DNA of 64,000 nucleotides, taken from NCBI RefSeq assembly GCF_024171955.1, contig NZ_JAMTCS010000008.1:62001-126000 (forward strand), given 5' to 3'. Shown in pieces: positions 33,814-44,837 of this stretch; position 1 is the stretch's first letter, and each line of letters begins with the position of its first letter. The notes beneath the pieces are model-generated. The model had not been told where the DNA came from and did no database searches. It was given only the letters and a program-made list of their open reading frames with translations. The stretch comes from Promicromonospora thailandica (GTDB lineage Bacteria; Actinomycetota; Actinomycetes; Actinomycetales; Cellulomonadaceae). The position numbers and the translations under genes were made by a program.

Positions 33814-34508
33814 CACCCCGCGATCCCGCCGACACGCTGGCGACGACGATGTCCGTGCTCCTGCGCGACCACGACGTGACCGGGCTGCTGTACCGCGTCG
33901 TCCGGGACGCGACGCGCCTCACCGGGTCCGACGCGGCCGGGCTGCTCGTGCGGGGACCGTCCGGGGGGCCGGAGCTCCTGAGCGCGACGTCGCACGCCGC
34001 CGCCGAGCTGGAGCTGCACCAGTCACAGGTGGAGGAAGGCCCCTGCGTCGACGTGCTGGCCACCGGCGCGCCCATCGAGGTGGCCGGAGCCGACACCCTG
34101 CTCGAGCGGTGGCCCACCGTGGGCCGCCTCGCGGTCGCGGCCGGCTTCCGTTCGGTGCACGCCTACCCGCTGACCTGGCGAGGCACGGTGCTGGGCGGGC
34201 TGAACCTCTTCTGCCGCGACGAGCACCTGCACACCGACGAGCAGTCGGCCACCGCACGGACCCTCGCCGACATGGCAGCCCTCGTGCTGGTCCAGCCCGA
34301 GCACCTCGACGAGACCACCCTCGCCGACCGGGTCGCCACGGCCCTGGCCGGGCGCGTGATCATCGAGCAGGCCAAGGGCGTGCTCGCCTTCCAGGACGGC
34401 GTCAGCACCGAGACCGCCTACACCACGCTCGTCGAGCGTGCGGACAGGGACGGTGGGTCCCTGTCCGCGACGGCCGACTTCATCGTGCGCGGCGCCCACG
34501 ACGACTGA
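33810..34508 (+). CDS. GAF-ANTAR protein 3
   Basis: This 232-residue protein has a GAF domain (about 22-165; GSDAAGLLVRG, EEGPCVDVLATGAPIEV, RGTVLGGLNLFCRD) and an ANTAR domain (about 172-225; ALAGRVIIEQAKGVLAFQDGVSTETAYTTL). The IEQAKGVL motif is the canonical ANTAR signature. It is translationally coupled to GAF-ANTAR protein 2. The three genes probably form a signalling set with related inputs. Confidence 0.9.
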   Translation: MTPRDPADTLATTMSVLLRDHDVTGLLYRVVRDATRLTGSDAAGLLVRGPSGGPELLSATSHAAAELELHQSQVEEGPCVDVLATGAPIEVAGADTLLERWPTVGRLAVAAGFRSVHAYPLTWRGTVLGGLNLFCRDEHLHTDEQSATARTLADMAALVLVQPEHLDETTLADRVATALAGRVIIEQAKGVLAFQDGVSTETAYTTLVERADRDGGSLSATADFIVRGAHDD

Positions 34509-34517
34509 GCGGGACCC

Positions 34518-35294
34518 TCACGCGGCGCAGGGCGTGCCGGGCCGGGCAGGCGCCATCGACGTCGCCGCCCCGGCACCCACACCCGCCGGCACCACGGCCG
34601 GCGCCCGCCGTGCCAGCTCCCGGACCTGGTCCAGGGCCCGCGCACGCGACAGCACGTGCACGTCCGACCACGGCCCGCGGGCGCCGTCAGCGACCGCCGT
34701 CAGCCGCGGACGCTGCACCGTCCACCGCTCCCAGTGCCGCACGAACTGCTGGGGCCGCACCACGCGGCCCCGGTCGAGCTGCCCGTCCAGGGCGTCGGTC
34801 AGGGAGACGTCGACCGCGACCAGCACCGGCTCCCAGCCCCGCGCCCGCGCCAGCAGACCCAGGGCACGCCGCCGCACCGGCCGCGTGGCCGTGTCGTGCA
34901 CCAGCAGAGGCACCGACGTGCGCGGACCGCGCACCACCCGCGCCACCGTCTCCACGGCGTGCAGGCCGTGGACGGCCCACCGGTAGGCGCCGTACGGCAC
35001 CCACGAGGGCAGCCGGCAGGCGATCCGCCGCCGGTGACGGTCCGGGTCCAGCACGACGCTGCGCGGCACGTCGCGCCCGACCTGGTCCAGCAGGGTGCTC
35101 TTGCCCGCCCCGGGGACGCCGCCGACCACGATCATCCGTGGTCCGACCGCCCTCGGGGCGACGGGGTGCGGGGTGCCGGCCTCCTCGGCACCCGGTTCAT
35201 CAGGTAGGTCAGGGGAGACCGCCCGCAGACGGGCGCCGCGCTCGGCAGCGGGCACGGCGCTCGGCGCGTAGGGACGTAGGGCGGGTGTCGTCAC
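34518..35294 (-). CDS. P-loop ATPase/kinase-like protein (AAA, zeta-toxin-like)
   Basis: This 258-residue protein has a disordered N-terminus and then a P-loop domain. Walker A is GGVPGAGKST (about residues 58-67), followed by VVLDPDRHRRR, LLVHDTATRP and VAVDVSLTDAL. This is the pattern of small AAA/zeta-toxin-like kinases and chaperone-like nucleotide kinases. Substrate and role are unknown. The GTG start has AGGAGG 6 nt upstream. It converges on GAF-ANTAR protein 3, with only 9 bp between the coding ends. Confidence 0.78.
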   Translation of the reverse strand: MTTPALRPYAPSAVPAAERGARLRAVSPDLPDEPGAEEAGTPHPVAPRAVGPRMIVVGGVPGAGKSTLLDQVGRDVPRSVVLDPDRHRRRIACRLPSWVPYGAYRWAVHGLHAVETVARVVRGPRTSVPLLVHDTATRPVRRRALGLLARARGWEPVLVAVDVSLTDALDGQLDRGRVVRPQQFVRHWERWTVQRPRLTAVADGARGPWSDVHVLSRARALDQVRELARRAPAVVPAGVGAGAATSMAPARPGTPCAA

Positions 35295-35494
35295 GTGGTC
35301 CTCCTCGCATAGGTGGGCCGGGTGAGCAGCATCGCGCGAGCCGGTCCAGGATCACCGGGAACGCCCTGTGCGGGCGCTGGGCGGGTCACCGACCGGAAGC
35401 CGACCAAGGGTCCGGCACGAAGGCCGAGGACAGAGCGGGTAGGGGAGAACGACCCTGGTCTGAAAACTTCGGACAAATGCTCATTCCGCTCTGT

Positions 35495-35520
35495 GGAACG
35501 CGCGAAACGGTCGCATTGTT
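35495..35520 (+). promoter_or_regulatory. Candidate SigR/SigH-type promoter of the AraC-VOC-UvrA2 operon
   Basis: GGAAC (35495-35499) and GTT (35518-35520) are separated by exactly 18 nt, the GGAAY-N18-GTT pattern. It lies about 58 bp upstream of the araC-type gene in a relatively AT-rich part of the 283-bp gap. It is the second such match in this window. Confidence 0.5.
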
Positions 35521-35577
35521 CCCGCTCAGCGACCCGAACCTGGGACAAAGCCGCCCCGCCGTGGCACCATCTGCCCC

Positions 35578-36087
35578 GTGAGCACCACCCCGGCCAGTGC
35601 CCCGGCGAGCACCGCTCAGGACGCTCGCCTGCGCGACCTCACCCTGCTGCGCCGCGTCCGGGACCGCATGGACCGCGACTACACCCAGCCCCTGGACGTC
35701 GCGGCGCTCGCGGCGGGGGTGCACATGTCGGCCGGTCACCTGTCGCGCCTGTTCAAGGCCGCCTACGGTGAGTCGCCGTACAGCTACCTGATGACGCGGC
35801 GCATCGAGCGCGCCATGATGCTGCTGCGCCGGGGCGACCTGAGCGTCACGGAGGTCTGCTTCGCGGTGGGCTGCTCGTCGCTGGGCACGTTCAGCACCCG
35901 GTTCGCCGAGCTGGTCGGGGTGCCGCCGAGCGTGTACCGGGCGGATCCGACGCTGGAGGGCCAGGTGCTCGACACGGCCGGGTTGCCGGCCTGCATCGCC
36001 AAGCAGGTGACACGGCCGGTGCGTGAGCCGGTGCGTGAGTCGGTCAGGAATCGAGAAGCGCGCACCGGGGCACCGGATCTAGCGTGA
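35578..36087 (+). CDS. AraC-family transcriptional regulator
   Basis: The 169-residue protein is little more than an AraC-type DNA-binding domain (about residues 24-122). It has two helix-turn-helix units (DVAALAAGVHMSAGHLSRLF and SVTEVCFAVGCSSLGTFSTR). A disordered Arg-rich tail follows, containing a 12-bp tandem repeat (REPVRESVR). It has no sensory domain. It is followed by a VOC protein and a UvrA-like ATPase, a combination widespread in actinobacteria, and probably regulates that operon. Confidence 0.88.
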   Translation: MSTTPASAPASTAQDARLRDLTLLRRVRDRMDRDYTQPLDVAALAAGVHMSAGHLSRLFKAAYGESPYSYLMTRRIERAMMLLRRGDLSVTEVCFAVGCSSLGTFSTRFAELVGVPPSVYRADPTLEGQVLDTAGLPACIAKQVTRPVREPVRESVRNREARTGAPDLA

Positions 36088-36092
36088 GCGTC

Positions 36093-36517
36093 ATGAGCAC
36101 AGACCAGACCAGTTCTCCGACGGTCACCGTCCATCAGACGTTCCTGCCGCACAGCGACCCGGAGGCCTCGCTCGCGTTCTACCGGGACGCGCTGGGCTTC
36201 GAGGTGCTGCTGGACGTGGGGCAGGGCAGCATGCGCTGGATCACGGTCGGCCCGGAGGGCGGGGACACCTCGATCGTCCTGACGCCGCCGGGTGCCGACC
36301 CGGGCGTCACCGACGAGGAGCGCAGGACCGTGGCCGAGATGATGGCCAAGGGCACCTACGCCGCCGTGATCCTGGGCAGCTCGGACGTGGACGCCACGTT
36401 CGAGCGGGTGCAGGCCGCCGGCGCCGAGGTCATGCAGGAGCCGATCGACCAGCCGTACGGGTTCCGGGACTGCGCGTTCCGTGACCCGGCGGGCAACACC
36501 GTGAGGATCAAGCAGCT

Positions 36518-36521
<4 letters not shown>
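36093..36521 (+). CDS. VOC-superfamily protein (PhnB-like)
   Basis: The 142-residue protein has the two VOC half-domains: HQTFLPHSDPEASLAFYRDA and GFEVLLDVGQG first, then SSDVDATFERVQAAGAEVMQ with FRDCAFRDPAGNTVRI. It may bind or sequester a small molecule. ATG at 36093 is preferred over GTG at 36084, because TAGCGT (36080-36085) ends 7 nt upstream. This suggests an internal, leaderless promoter inside the araC-type gene end. The uvrA-like gene overlaps its stop codon. Confidence 0.86.
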
Positions 36522-38902
<2,381 letters not shown>

Positions 38903-38908
38903 GGCACG

Positions 38909-39784
38909 TCAGGCGACGTCCTGCCGCAGGACGTCGCCCAGCGTGCGCGGCTCCCGGCCCGTCAGCCGCAGCACCTCACCCGACACCACACCCCAGCGGT
39001 CCTCGCGCACCGACGCGAACATGCTCGCGTACGCATAGGTCCACCACGGGTCCTCGCCCGCCCCGGCCAGCTCCCGCGCCAGGGCGGGCGGCGGCACGTC
39101 CGTGTACCGCACCGGCCGCCCCGCGACCTCCGCCAGGACGGCGGCCACCGCGTCCAGGTCCAGCGCCACCGGACCGGTCAGGTCGTGATGCGTCCCGCTG
39201 GGCCCCGCGACCGCGAGCGCCGCCAGGCACCGCCCCACGTCGGCCCGGGACACCAGCGACACCCGCCCCCGCCCGGCCGGCACCCGCAGCTCGCCCGAAC
39301 CCAGCGCAGGCCGCAGGAACGCCCCGAAGAACTCCGCGAACAGACCGGCACGCGCGAACGAGAACCCGCACCCGCTGTCCTCGAGCAGCCGCTCCGTCCA
39401 CCCGTTGGTGAAGGCATAGCAGAACGGCGACGACACGTCGGCGTCCACCCCGCTGAGATACACCACGTGCCCCACGCCGGCGTCCACCACGGCCCGCACC
39501 ACGTTCTGGTGGTGCACCATCATCCGCGCGGCCTCACCGTCGCTGGACACGAACACCAGCACCTCGACCCCCGCCAGCGCCGCCCGCAACGAGCCCGGGT
39601 CCTCGTAGTCGGCATACCGGACCACCACGGCGCTCGCGGCAGTGGGTACGGCAGTGGGTACGGCAGTGGCCACCGCTTCGGGGCGGCGGGCGAGCGCGAC
39701 CACCTGGTGCGTGTCCTCGGCGGCCAGCAGGCGCACGACCTGGCTGCCCAGCGTGCCGGTCGAACCGGTGACGGCGATCCTCAC
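38909..39784 (-). CDS. NmrA-like NAD(P)-binding protein
   Basis: This 291-residue Rossmann-fold protein has the GSTGTLGSQVVRLL nucleotide loop at residues 7-20 and VVYLSGVDAD and FSFARAGLFAEFF segments typical of atypical short-chain dehydrogenases (NmrA/HSCARG-like, often annotated NAD(P)H-binding). It may be a redox sensor or a reductase. A 12-bp DNA tandem repeat encodes an Ala-Val-Pro-Thr run (about residues 40-50). The GTG start follows TAGCCT (39797-39792) by 7 nt, a leaderless pattern. Confidence 0.86.
   Translation of the reverse strand: MRIAVTGSTGTLGSQVVRLLAAEDTHQVVALARRPEAVATAVPTAVPTAASAVVVRYADYEDPGSLRAALAGVEVLVFVSSDGEAARMMVHHQNVVRAVVDAGVGHVVYLSGVDADVSSPFCYAFTNGWTERLLEDSGCGFSFARAGLFAEFFGAFLRPALGSGELRVPAGRGRVSLVSRADVGRCLAALAVAGPSGTHHDLTGPVALDLDAVAAVLAEVAGRPVRYTDVPPPALARELAGAGEDPWWTYAYASMFASVREDRWGVVSGEVLRLTGREPRTLGDVLRQDVA
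38912..38938. terminator. 12-bp hairpin at convergent gene ends
   Basis: A perfect 12-bp inverted repeat (38912-38923 with 38927-38938, 3-nt loop) lies just beyond the UvrA-like stop and within the last codons of the NmrA-like gene. It is a plausible bidirectional terminator. Confidence 0.6.
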
Positions 39785-39821
39785 GGCCGACAGGCTACCC
39801 GCGGGCCGGGGGAGCGGGGGA

Positions 39822-40502
39822 TCAGGTGCCCGCGCGCACCAGGCCCGACTCGTAGGCCCGCACGACCATCTGGGTGCGGTCACGCAGGTCGAGCTTGTTC
39901 AGGATGCGCGACACGTGCGTCTTGACGGTCTGCTCCGCCAGGAACAGGTCCGTCGCGATCTCGGCGTTCGACCGGCCCGCGGCGACCAGCTTCATCACGT
40001 CCAGCTCCCGGTCGGTCAGCGACCGCACGGACGCGTCCGGCACCTGCGGGCGCGTCGGGCGTGCCGCGTAGTCCGCGATCAGCGCCCGCGTGATCTTCGG
40101 CGACAGCAGCGCCTCACCCTCCGCGACCACGCGCACCGCGTGCGTGAGCTCCTCGGGCGGGGAGTCCTTCAGCAGGAACCCGCTCGCCCCCGCCCGCAGC
40201 GCCGAGAACACGTACTCGTCCGCGTCGAACGTCGTCAGGATGATCACCTTCGGCACCACGCCCGGCATGCCCAGGACGGCGCGCGTCGCGTCCAGCCCGT
40301 TGACCTTCGGCATCCGGATGTCCATGAGCACCACGTCCGGGCGGGTCCGGCGCACCACCTCGACGATCCCGACCCCGTCGTCGGCAGTCCCCACCACGGT
40401 GATGCCCTCGTGGGCCTCCAGGAGCGCCGCGAAACCGGCACGGATCATCGACTGGTCGTCGACGACCAGCACGCGGATCGCGTCGGCGTCGGACTGTGGC
40501 AC
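39822..40502 (-). CDS. NarL/DesR-type response regulator
   Basis: The 226-residue protein has a receiver domain (D16, D17 and phospho-acceptor D61; TTFD; K110-region LLKD) and a LuxR-type helix-turn-helix (about residues 160-220, LTDRELDVMKLVAAGRSNAE). Second GTG at 40502 is preferred over the GTG at 40508, because TAGGTT (40514-40509) ends 6 nt before it. It is divergent from a DesK-type histidine kinase, with a fatty-acid desaturase beyond, so it may regulate the desaturase as DesR does in Bacillus (inference). Confidence 0.9.
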   Translation of the reverse strand: MPQSDADAIRVLVVDDQSMIRAGFAALLEAHEGITVVGTADDGVGIVEVVRRTRPDVVLMDIRMPKVNGLDATRAVLGMPGVVPKVIILTTFDADEYVFSALRAGASGFLLKDSPPEELTHAVRVVAEGEALLSPKITRALIADYAARPTRPQVPDASVRSLTDRELDVMKLVAAGRSNAEIATDLFLAEQTVKTHVSRILNKLDLRDRTQMVVRAYESGLVRAGT

Positions 40503-40594
40503 CCCCACAACCTAACCGACCCAGCCGGGTGCGACACGCACGTACCTCTCACGGGTGACGCGCCGCACCCACCCCACGGCATAACCTGCCCGTG

Positions 40595-41854
40595 ATGGAC
40601 CACCCACACCCCACCCGACGCCGCCGGCTGCGCTCGCTGCGCTCCCTGGCCCGGCTCGACCTGACCGCGTCCTCGATCGCCCGCCGCGAGGTGGTCTGGC
40701 TCTGGACCGTCGTCATCGTCGCCGCCGTGACCCTCGCCGCCGTCGGCTGGCCCGTGACCGCCACCGGCTACGACACGCACCCCGCCGCGGCCATGAGCCT
40801 CACCCTGCTGCACTGCTCCGCCGCGATCCTCGCCGTCCGCTGGCCCTGGGCCGGCCTCGGCGCCTCCGTCGCGGCAGCCCTCCCGCTCATGGTCGTCACC
40901 TCCCACGCCGACCCCGTCTGGCCGTGGCCCTGGCCCGTCACCGTGCTCCTGACGCACTGCCTCACCGTGCTCGTGCTCGCCCTGCGCCACCCCTGGTACT
41001 GGGCCGCCTCCCTCTGGCTCGCCGGCGCCATGCTCACCGTCCTGACCCCTGCCGCCCTGTCCCACCACCTCACCCAGGGCGGCGTCGCCAACGGCGTCGT
41101 CCTCGTCTCCCTCAGCGGCGGGATCGCGCTGGTCGGCGTCCTCATGCGCCTGTGGATCCTCAGCATCGTCCGCATGGAACAGGCCGAACGCCTCAGCGCC
41201 GCCGAGACCGGCCGCCGCCGCGAGCTCGAGGAACGCAACCGCATCGCCCGCGAGCTGCACGACGTCGTCGCCCACAGCATGTCCGTCATCACCGTCCAGG
41301 CCACCACCGCCCGCTACCGCCAGCCCGGCCTCGAACCCGGCGTCCAGCAGGAGTTCGAGGAGATCGCCACCTCCTCCCGCCGCGCCCTGGCCGAGATGCG
41401 CGGCCTGCTCGGCATCCTGCGCGGCCACGACACCGCCCCCACCGCACCCCTGCCCGGCCTGTCCGACATCCCCGAGCTCGTCGAGTCCACCCGCGCCTCC
41501 GGCATCGAGATCACCTACACCGGCACCACCGCCGTCGTCCCCGAGGCCGTCGGCCTCACCGCCTTCCGCGCCGTCCAGGAAGCCCTCTCCAACGCCCTGC
41601 GCCACGCCCCCGGCTCCACCGCGACCGTCGACCTCACCCTCACCGACGACGGCCACGACCTCGTCGTCCGCATCACCAACACCGCCCCCGCCCGCGACGA
41701 CGAACCCACCCCCGGGGCCCGCCTCGGCCTGGCCGGCGTCCGCGAACGCGCCGCCGCCCTCGGCGGCACCGTCACCACCGGCCCCACCCCCGACGGCGGC
41801 TTCCAGCTCACCACCGTCCTGCCCGTCACCGAGGACGACCTCCCGCTCCCGTAG
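40595..41854 (+). CDS. HisKA_3-type sensor histidine kinase (DesK-like)
   Basis: The 419-residue kinase has about five N-terminal membrane helices (about residues 35-190) with no large extracytoplasmic loop. A dimerisation domain follows with H222 in ARELHDVVAHSMS, and an HATPase domain with QEALSNALRHAPG and LGLAGVRERAAALGG. Many NarL-type partners use this architecture. The membrane-embedded sensor, like DesK, would suit sensing of membrane state. ATG follows TAACCT (40582-40587) by 7 nt. Its presumed partner is the divergent response regulator. Confidence 0.9.
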   Translation: MDHPHPTRRRRLRSLRSLARLDLTASSIARREVVWLWTVVIVAAVTLAAVGWPVTATGYDTHPAAAMSLTLLHCSAAILAVRWPWAGLGASVAAALPLMVVTSHADPVWPWPWPVTVLLTHCLTVLVLALRHPWYWAASLWLAGAMLTVLTPAALSHHLTQGGVANGVVLVSLSGGIALVGVLMRLWILSIVRMEQAERLSAAETGRRRELEERNRIARELHDVVAHSMSVITVQATTARYRQPGLEPGVQQEFEEIATSSRRALAEMRGLLGILRGHDTAPTAPLPGLSDIPELVESTRASGIEITYTGTTAVVPEAVGLTAFRAVQEALSNALRHAPGSTATVDLTLTDDGHDLVVRITNTAPARDDEPTPGARLGLAGVRERAAALGGTVTTGPTPDGGFQLTTVLPVTEDDLPLP

Positions 41855-41940
41855 ACCCGCGGAGGGGCTACTCACGTAGGGGGTCCGAATGGCTCCCGCG
41901 GGGGACGCGCCGCCCGAGACCACGTTCCTAGGTTGACGGC

Positions 41941-43026
41941 ATGACGACGACCGAAGCACCCCCGCGGCCGGCCCGGCAACGACGCACGGCCCGCAACGCG
42001 CAGACCAACGACTACTTCGACCTCGTCGAGCGCGCCAACGCCGCGGGCCTCATGGGCCGCCGCGCCGGCTGGTACGTCGGCCGCACCGCCGTCGTCGCCG
42101 GCGCCCTGGCGCTCGCGTTCGTGCTGCTGCTGACGCTGGGGCAGACCTGGTGGCAGCTCGCGGTCGCCGCGTTCTTCGGCGTCGTGTTCACGCAGGCCGC
42201 CTTCCTGGCCCACGACGGCGGGCACATGCAGGTCTTCGCGAACGGCCGGCGCAACGAGTGGTTCTCGCGGATCATCGGCAACCTGGTGGTCGGGCTGAGC
42301 ATCGGCTGGTGGAACCGCAAGCACAACCGGCACCACGGCCACCCGAACGTGATCGGCAAGGACGGCGACATCGACACCGGCGCGCTGGTGTTCGTGCCCG
42401 GCGAGGAGGTGGGCCGCACCGGCTTCCTGGGCTGGGTGACGCGCCGCCAGGGCTGGCTGTTCTTCCCCATGCTGGCACTGTTCGGCCCGGTGCTGCACGC
42501 CAACTCGGTGCAGACCCTCGCGACCGTCCCCGGCATCAAGCACCGCGTCTGGGAGAGCGTCCTGCTGGGGGTGCGGCTGATCGGGTTCCCGGTGCTCGTG
42601 GTGCTGACGCTCGGTCCCGCGCTGGGCCTGTCGTTCCTGGCCGTGCAGCTGGTCGTCTTCGGGGTGTACATGGGTGCGACGTTCGCCCCGAACCACAAGG
42701 GCATGCCGCTGCTGCCCAAGGACAACACGGTCGACTTCCTGCGCCGGCAGGTGCTCACCTCGCGCAACATCCGCGGCGGCCGGTTCGTGGAGTACGCGAT
42801 GGGCGGCCTGAACTACCAGGTCGAGCACCACGTCTTCCCGCGGATGCCCAGCGTGAACCTCCGTCACGCCCGCCCCATCGTGCAGGCGTTCTGCGCCGAG
42901 AAGAACATCCCGTACACCGAGACGGGGCTGATGGAGTCGTACCAGATCATCGTCGAGTACCTGAACCGCGTGGGTCTCGGGTACGCGGACCCGATGGACT
43001 GCCCGATCGCGGCGCAGTACCGGTAG
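41941..43026 (+). CDS. Membrane fatty-acid desaturase (acyl desaturase)
   Basis: This 361-residue integral-membrane di-iron desaturase has the three His boxes HDGGH (91-95), HNRHHGHPN (128 on) and NYQVEHHVFP, with pairs of membrane helices between them. Such enzymes introduce double bonds into acyl chains and adjust membrane fluidity. The ATG follows TAGGTT (41929-41934) by 6 nt, so the message is probably leaderless and has its own promoter. It lies directly downstream of the DesK-like kinase, supporting temperature- or membrane-responsive control. Confidence 0.92.
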   Translation: MTTTEAPPRPARQRRTARNAQTNDYFDLVERANAAGLMGRRAGWYVGRTAVVAGALALAFVLLLTLGQTWWQLAVAAFFGVVFTQAAFLAHDGGHMQVFANGRRNEWFSRIIGNLVVGLSIGWWNRKHNRHHGHPNVIGKDGDIDTGALVFVPGEEVGRTGFLGWVTRRQGWLFFPMLALFGPVLHANSVQTLATVPGIKHRVWESVLLGVRLIGFPVLVVLTLGPALGLSFLAVQLVVFGVYMGATFAPNHKGMPLLPKDNTVDFLRRQVLTSRNIRGGRFVEYAMGGLNYQVEHHVFPRMPSVNLRHARPIVQAFCAEKNIPYTETGLMESYQIIVEYLNRVGLGYADPMDCPIAAQYR

Positions 43027-43040
43027 TCGCCCGGGTGGTG

Positions 43041-43085
43041 CGAGCGGCGGCGTGCCCGGGGTCCTCCCGGGCACGCCGCCGCTCG
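43041..43085. terminator. 20-bp hairpin between desaturase and aldo/keto reductase
   Basis: A perfect 20-bp GC-rich inverted repeat (43041-43060 with 43066-43085) encloses a 5-nt loop between the two convergent genes. It is the longest perfect intergenic hairpin apart from the 45.9-kb repeat, and a clear bidirectional terminator candidate. Confidence 0.85.
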
Positions 43086-43098
43086 CTGCTGTGCGGTA

Positions 43099-44025
43099 TC
43101 AGGAGGCGGGCGCGACGCCGTCGAGCAGGGCGACCTCGTCGGGCGTGAGCCGGAGGTCCCCGGCGGCGACGTTCTGCTCCAGGTGCGCCACGCTGCCCGT
43201 GCCGGGGATCGCCAGCACGTGCGGGCCCCGGTGCAGCGTCCAGGCCAGGCGCACCTGCGCGGGCGTGACGCCGTGCGCCTCGGCCACCGCGGTCAGCTCC
43301 GCCTCACCGGCCGGAGCCTGCTCGGTGGTCTCCTCCGTGGTCTGGCCGGTCCGGGTCGACCCGGGCGGGGTCGGTGCCGCACCCGCCACCGCGAAGAACG
43401 GCACGAACGCGATGCCGTGCTCGCGGCACAGCGCGAGCAGCGCGTCGGCGGACCGGTTGGTCAGACCGTACTGGTTCTGCACGCACACCACGGGCGCCAC
43501 GGTCAGCGCCTCGGTGAGCTGCTCCGGCAGCACGTTGGAGACGCCCAGGTGCCGGATCAGGCCGGCGTCACGCAGCTCCGCCAGGGCGCCGAGGTGCTCG
43601 GCCACCGACCCCCGGTCCTGCTCGTGCGCGGTGCCCCAGCGCAGGTTCACGACGTCGAGGTGGTCGCGGCCGAGCTGCCGCAGGTTCTCCTCGACCTGGC
43701 CGCGCAGGTCCTCGGGCCGCGCCATCGGCTCGAACCCGCCGTCCCGGGACCGGGCCGGGCCGACCTTCGTGGTGATCACCAGGTCGTCCCCGTAGGGCTG
43801 CAGGGCCGTGCTGATCAGCTCGTTGGCCGACCGTGTCGCGGTGAAGTAGAACGCCGCGGTGTCGATGTGGTTCACACCGAGCTCGACCGCGCGGCGCAGG
43901 ACGGCGATCGCGTCCTCCCGCGGACGCGGCGGGTCCCAGGGCATGCCCATGAGCCGCATCGCGCCGAGTCCGACGCGCTGGACTGTCCGGTCGCCGAGCT
44001 GCCAGGTGCTTGCTGCTGTCGTCAT
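43099..44025 (-). CDS. Aldo/keto reductase
   Basis: This 308-residue (beta/alpha)8 NADPH-dependent reductase contains GVNHIDTAAFYF (catalytic D and Y), VITTKVGPARS (catalytic K), GVSNVLPEQL, VQNQYGLTNR and PGTGSVAHLEQNVAA near the cofactor site. A Thr/Gly/Glu-rich insertion (about residues 218-240) interrupts the C-terminal part and probably forms a surface loop. The substrate is unknown. The ATG follows GAGGCT by 6 nt. It is divergent from a LuxR-type regulator that might control it. Confidence 0.88.
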   Translation of the reverse strand: MTTAASTWQLGDRTVQRVGLGAMRLMGMPWDPPRPREDAIAVLRRAVELGVNHIDTAAFYFTATRSANELISTALQPYGDDLVITTKVGPARSRDGGFEPMARPEDLRGQVEENLRQLGRDHLDVVNLRWGTAHEQDRGSVAEHLGALAELRDAGLIRHLGVSNVLPEQLTEALTVAPVVCVQNQYGLTNRSADALLALCREHGIAFVPFFAVAGAAPTPPGSTRTGQTTEETTEQAPAGEAELTAVAEAHGVTPAQVRLAWTLHRGPHVLAIPGTGSVAHLEQNVAAGDLRLTPDEVALLDGVAPAS

Positions 44026-44115
44026 GCCTCCAGCCTCACGCCGCACCCCGCTCGCCCCCGCACGATGGCAGGTTGTTGCCGACCTTGGCGCGGGGGAGTG
44101 GTGGGAGGCAGGATC

Positions 44116-44781
44116 GTGGTCATGCAGACCGGCCAGGCCGTCACCATCGTGCGCGGGGAGCAGGAGCTCATGGAGCGCACGACCCACCTGTTCGCGACGG
44201 CCACCGACGTCGCCTGCACCGCCAACGACCTCGCCACCTGGGCCGCCGCACAGACCTCGGACGAGCTCGCCCGCGTGATTCGCCGGCGCCGGCCCGGGGA
44301 CGCGACGATCCGCAAGGTCTACCGCTCCGCCCTGCTGCTCGACCCGCTCGCGTCCCGCGGGCTGGCACGCGACCACGACCGGCACGGCGCGCAGATCCGC
44401 ATCTCCACCGCGGAGATCAACGAGACGATCATCCTCGACCGCCGGCTGGTCATCCTCGCCGGAGACCTCACCGCCGGGCAGCGCAGCTACAGCGTGATCA
44501 CCCAGCCCGAGACCGTCCAGGGCGTCATCTCCCTGTTCGAGGCCGCATGGCGCTCCGCCACCGACCTGGCCGTCTACGACGCCCGCATCGCTGACATCCG
44601 CCGCATCGCACCCCAGGTGCTGGACCTGCTCGGCCAGGGCGTCAAGGACGAGACCGCCGCCCGCATGCTCGGGCTCGGCGTGCGCACCTACCGCCGCAGG
44701 GTCGCGGAGCTGATGGAGGCGCTCGGTGCCGGATCCCGGTTCCAGGCGGGCGCCCGGGCCCGGGAGCTCGGCCTGGTCTGA
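44116..44781 (+). CDS. LuxR-type helix-turn-helix regulator with TrmB-like N-terminal part
   Basis: The 221-residue protein has an alpha/beta N-terminal region (about 5-150) like the phospholipase-D/TrmB-like effector regions seen in actinobacterial regulators. A C-terminal LuxR HTH (about 160-205) follows, with QVLDLLGQGVKDETAARMLG and GVRTYRRRVAELME. The GTG start was chosen because GGGAGG lies 7 nt upstream; ATG at 44122 is an alternative. It is divergent from the aldo/keto reductase, a possible target. Ligand unknown. Confidence 0.75.
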   Translation: MVMQTGQAVTIVRGEQELMERTTHLFATATDVACTANDLATWAAAQTSDELARVIRRRRPGDATIRKVYRSALLLDPLASRGLARDHDRHGAQIRISTAEINETIILDRRLVILAGDLTAGQRSYSVITQPETVQGVISLFEAAWRSATDLAVYDARIADIRRIAPQVLDLLGQGVKDETAARMLGLGVRTYRRRVAELMEALGAGSRFQAGARARELGLV

Positions 44782-44837
44782 CGGCAGGCTGGTCCGGGTA
44801 CCGGGGGAGTGTCGGTGGCGGGTGCGAGACTCCTGCC

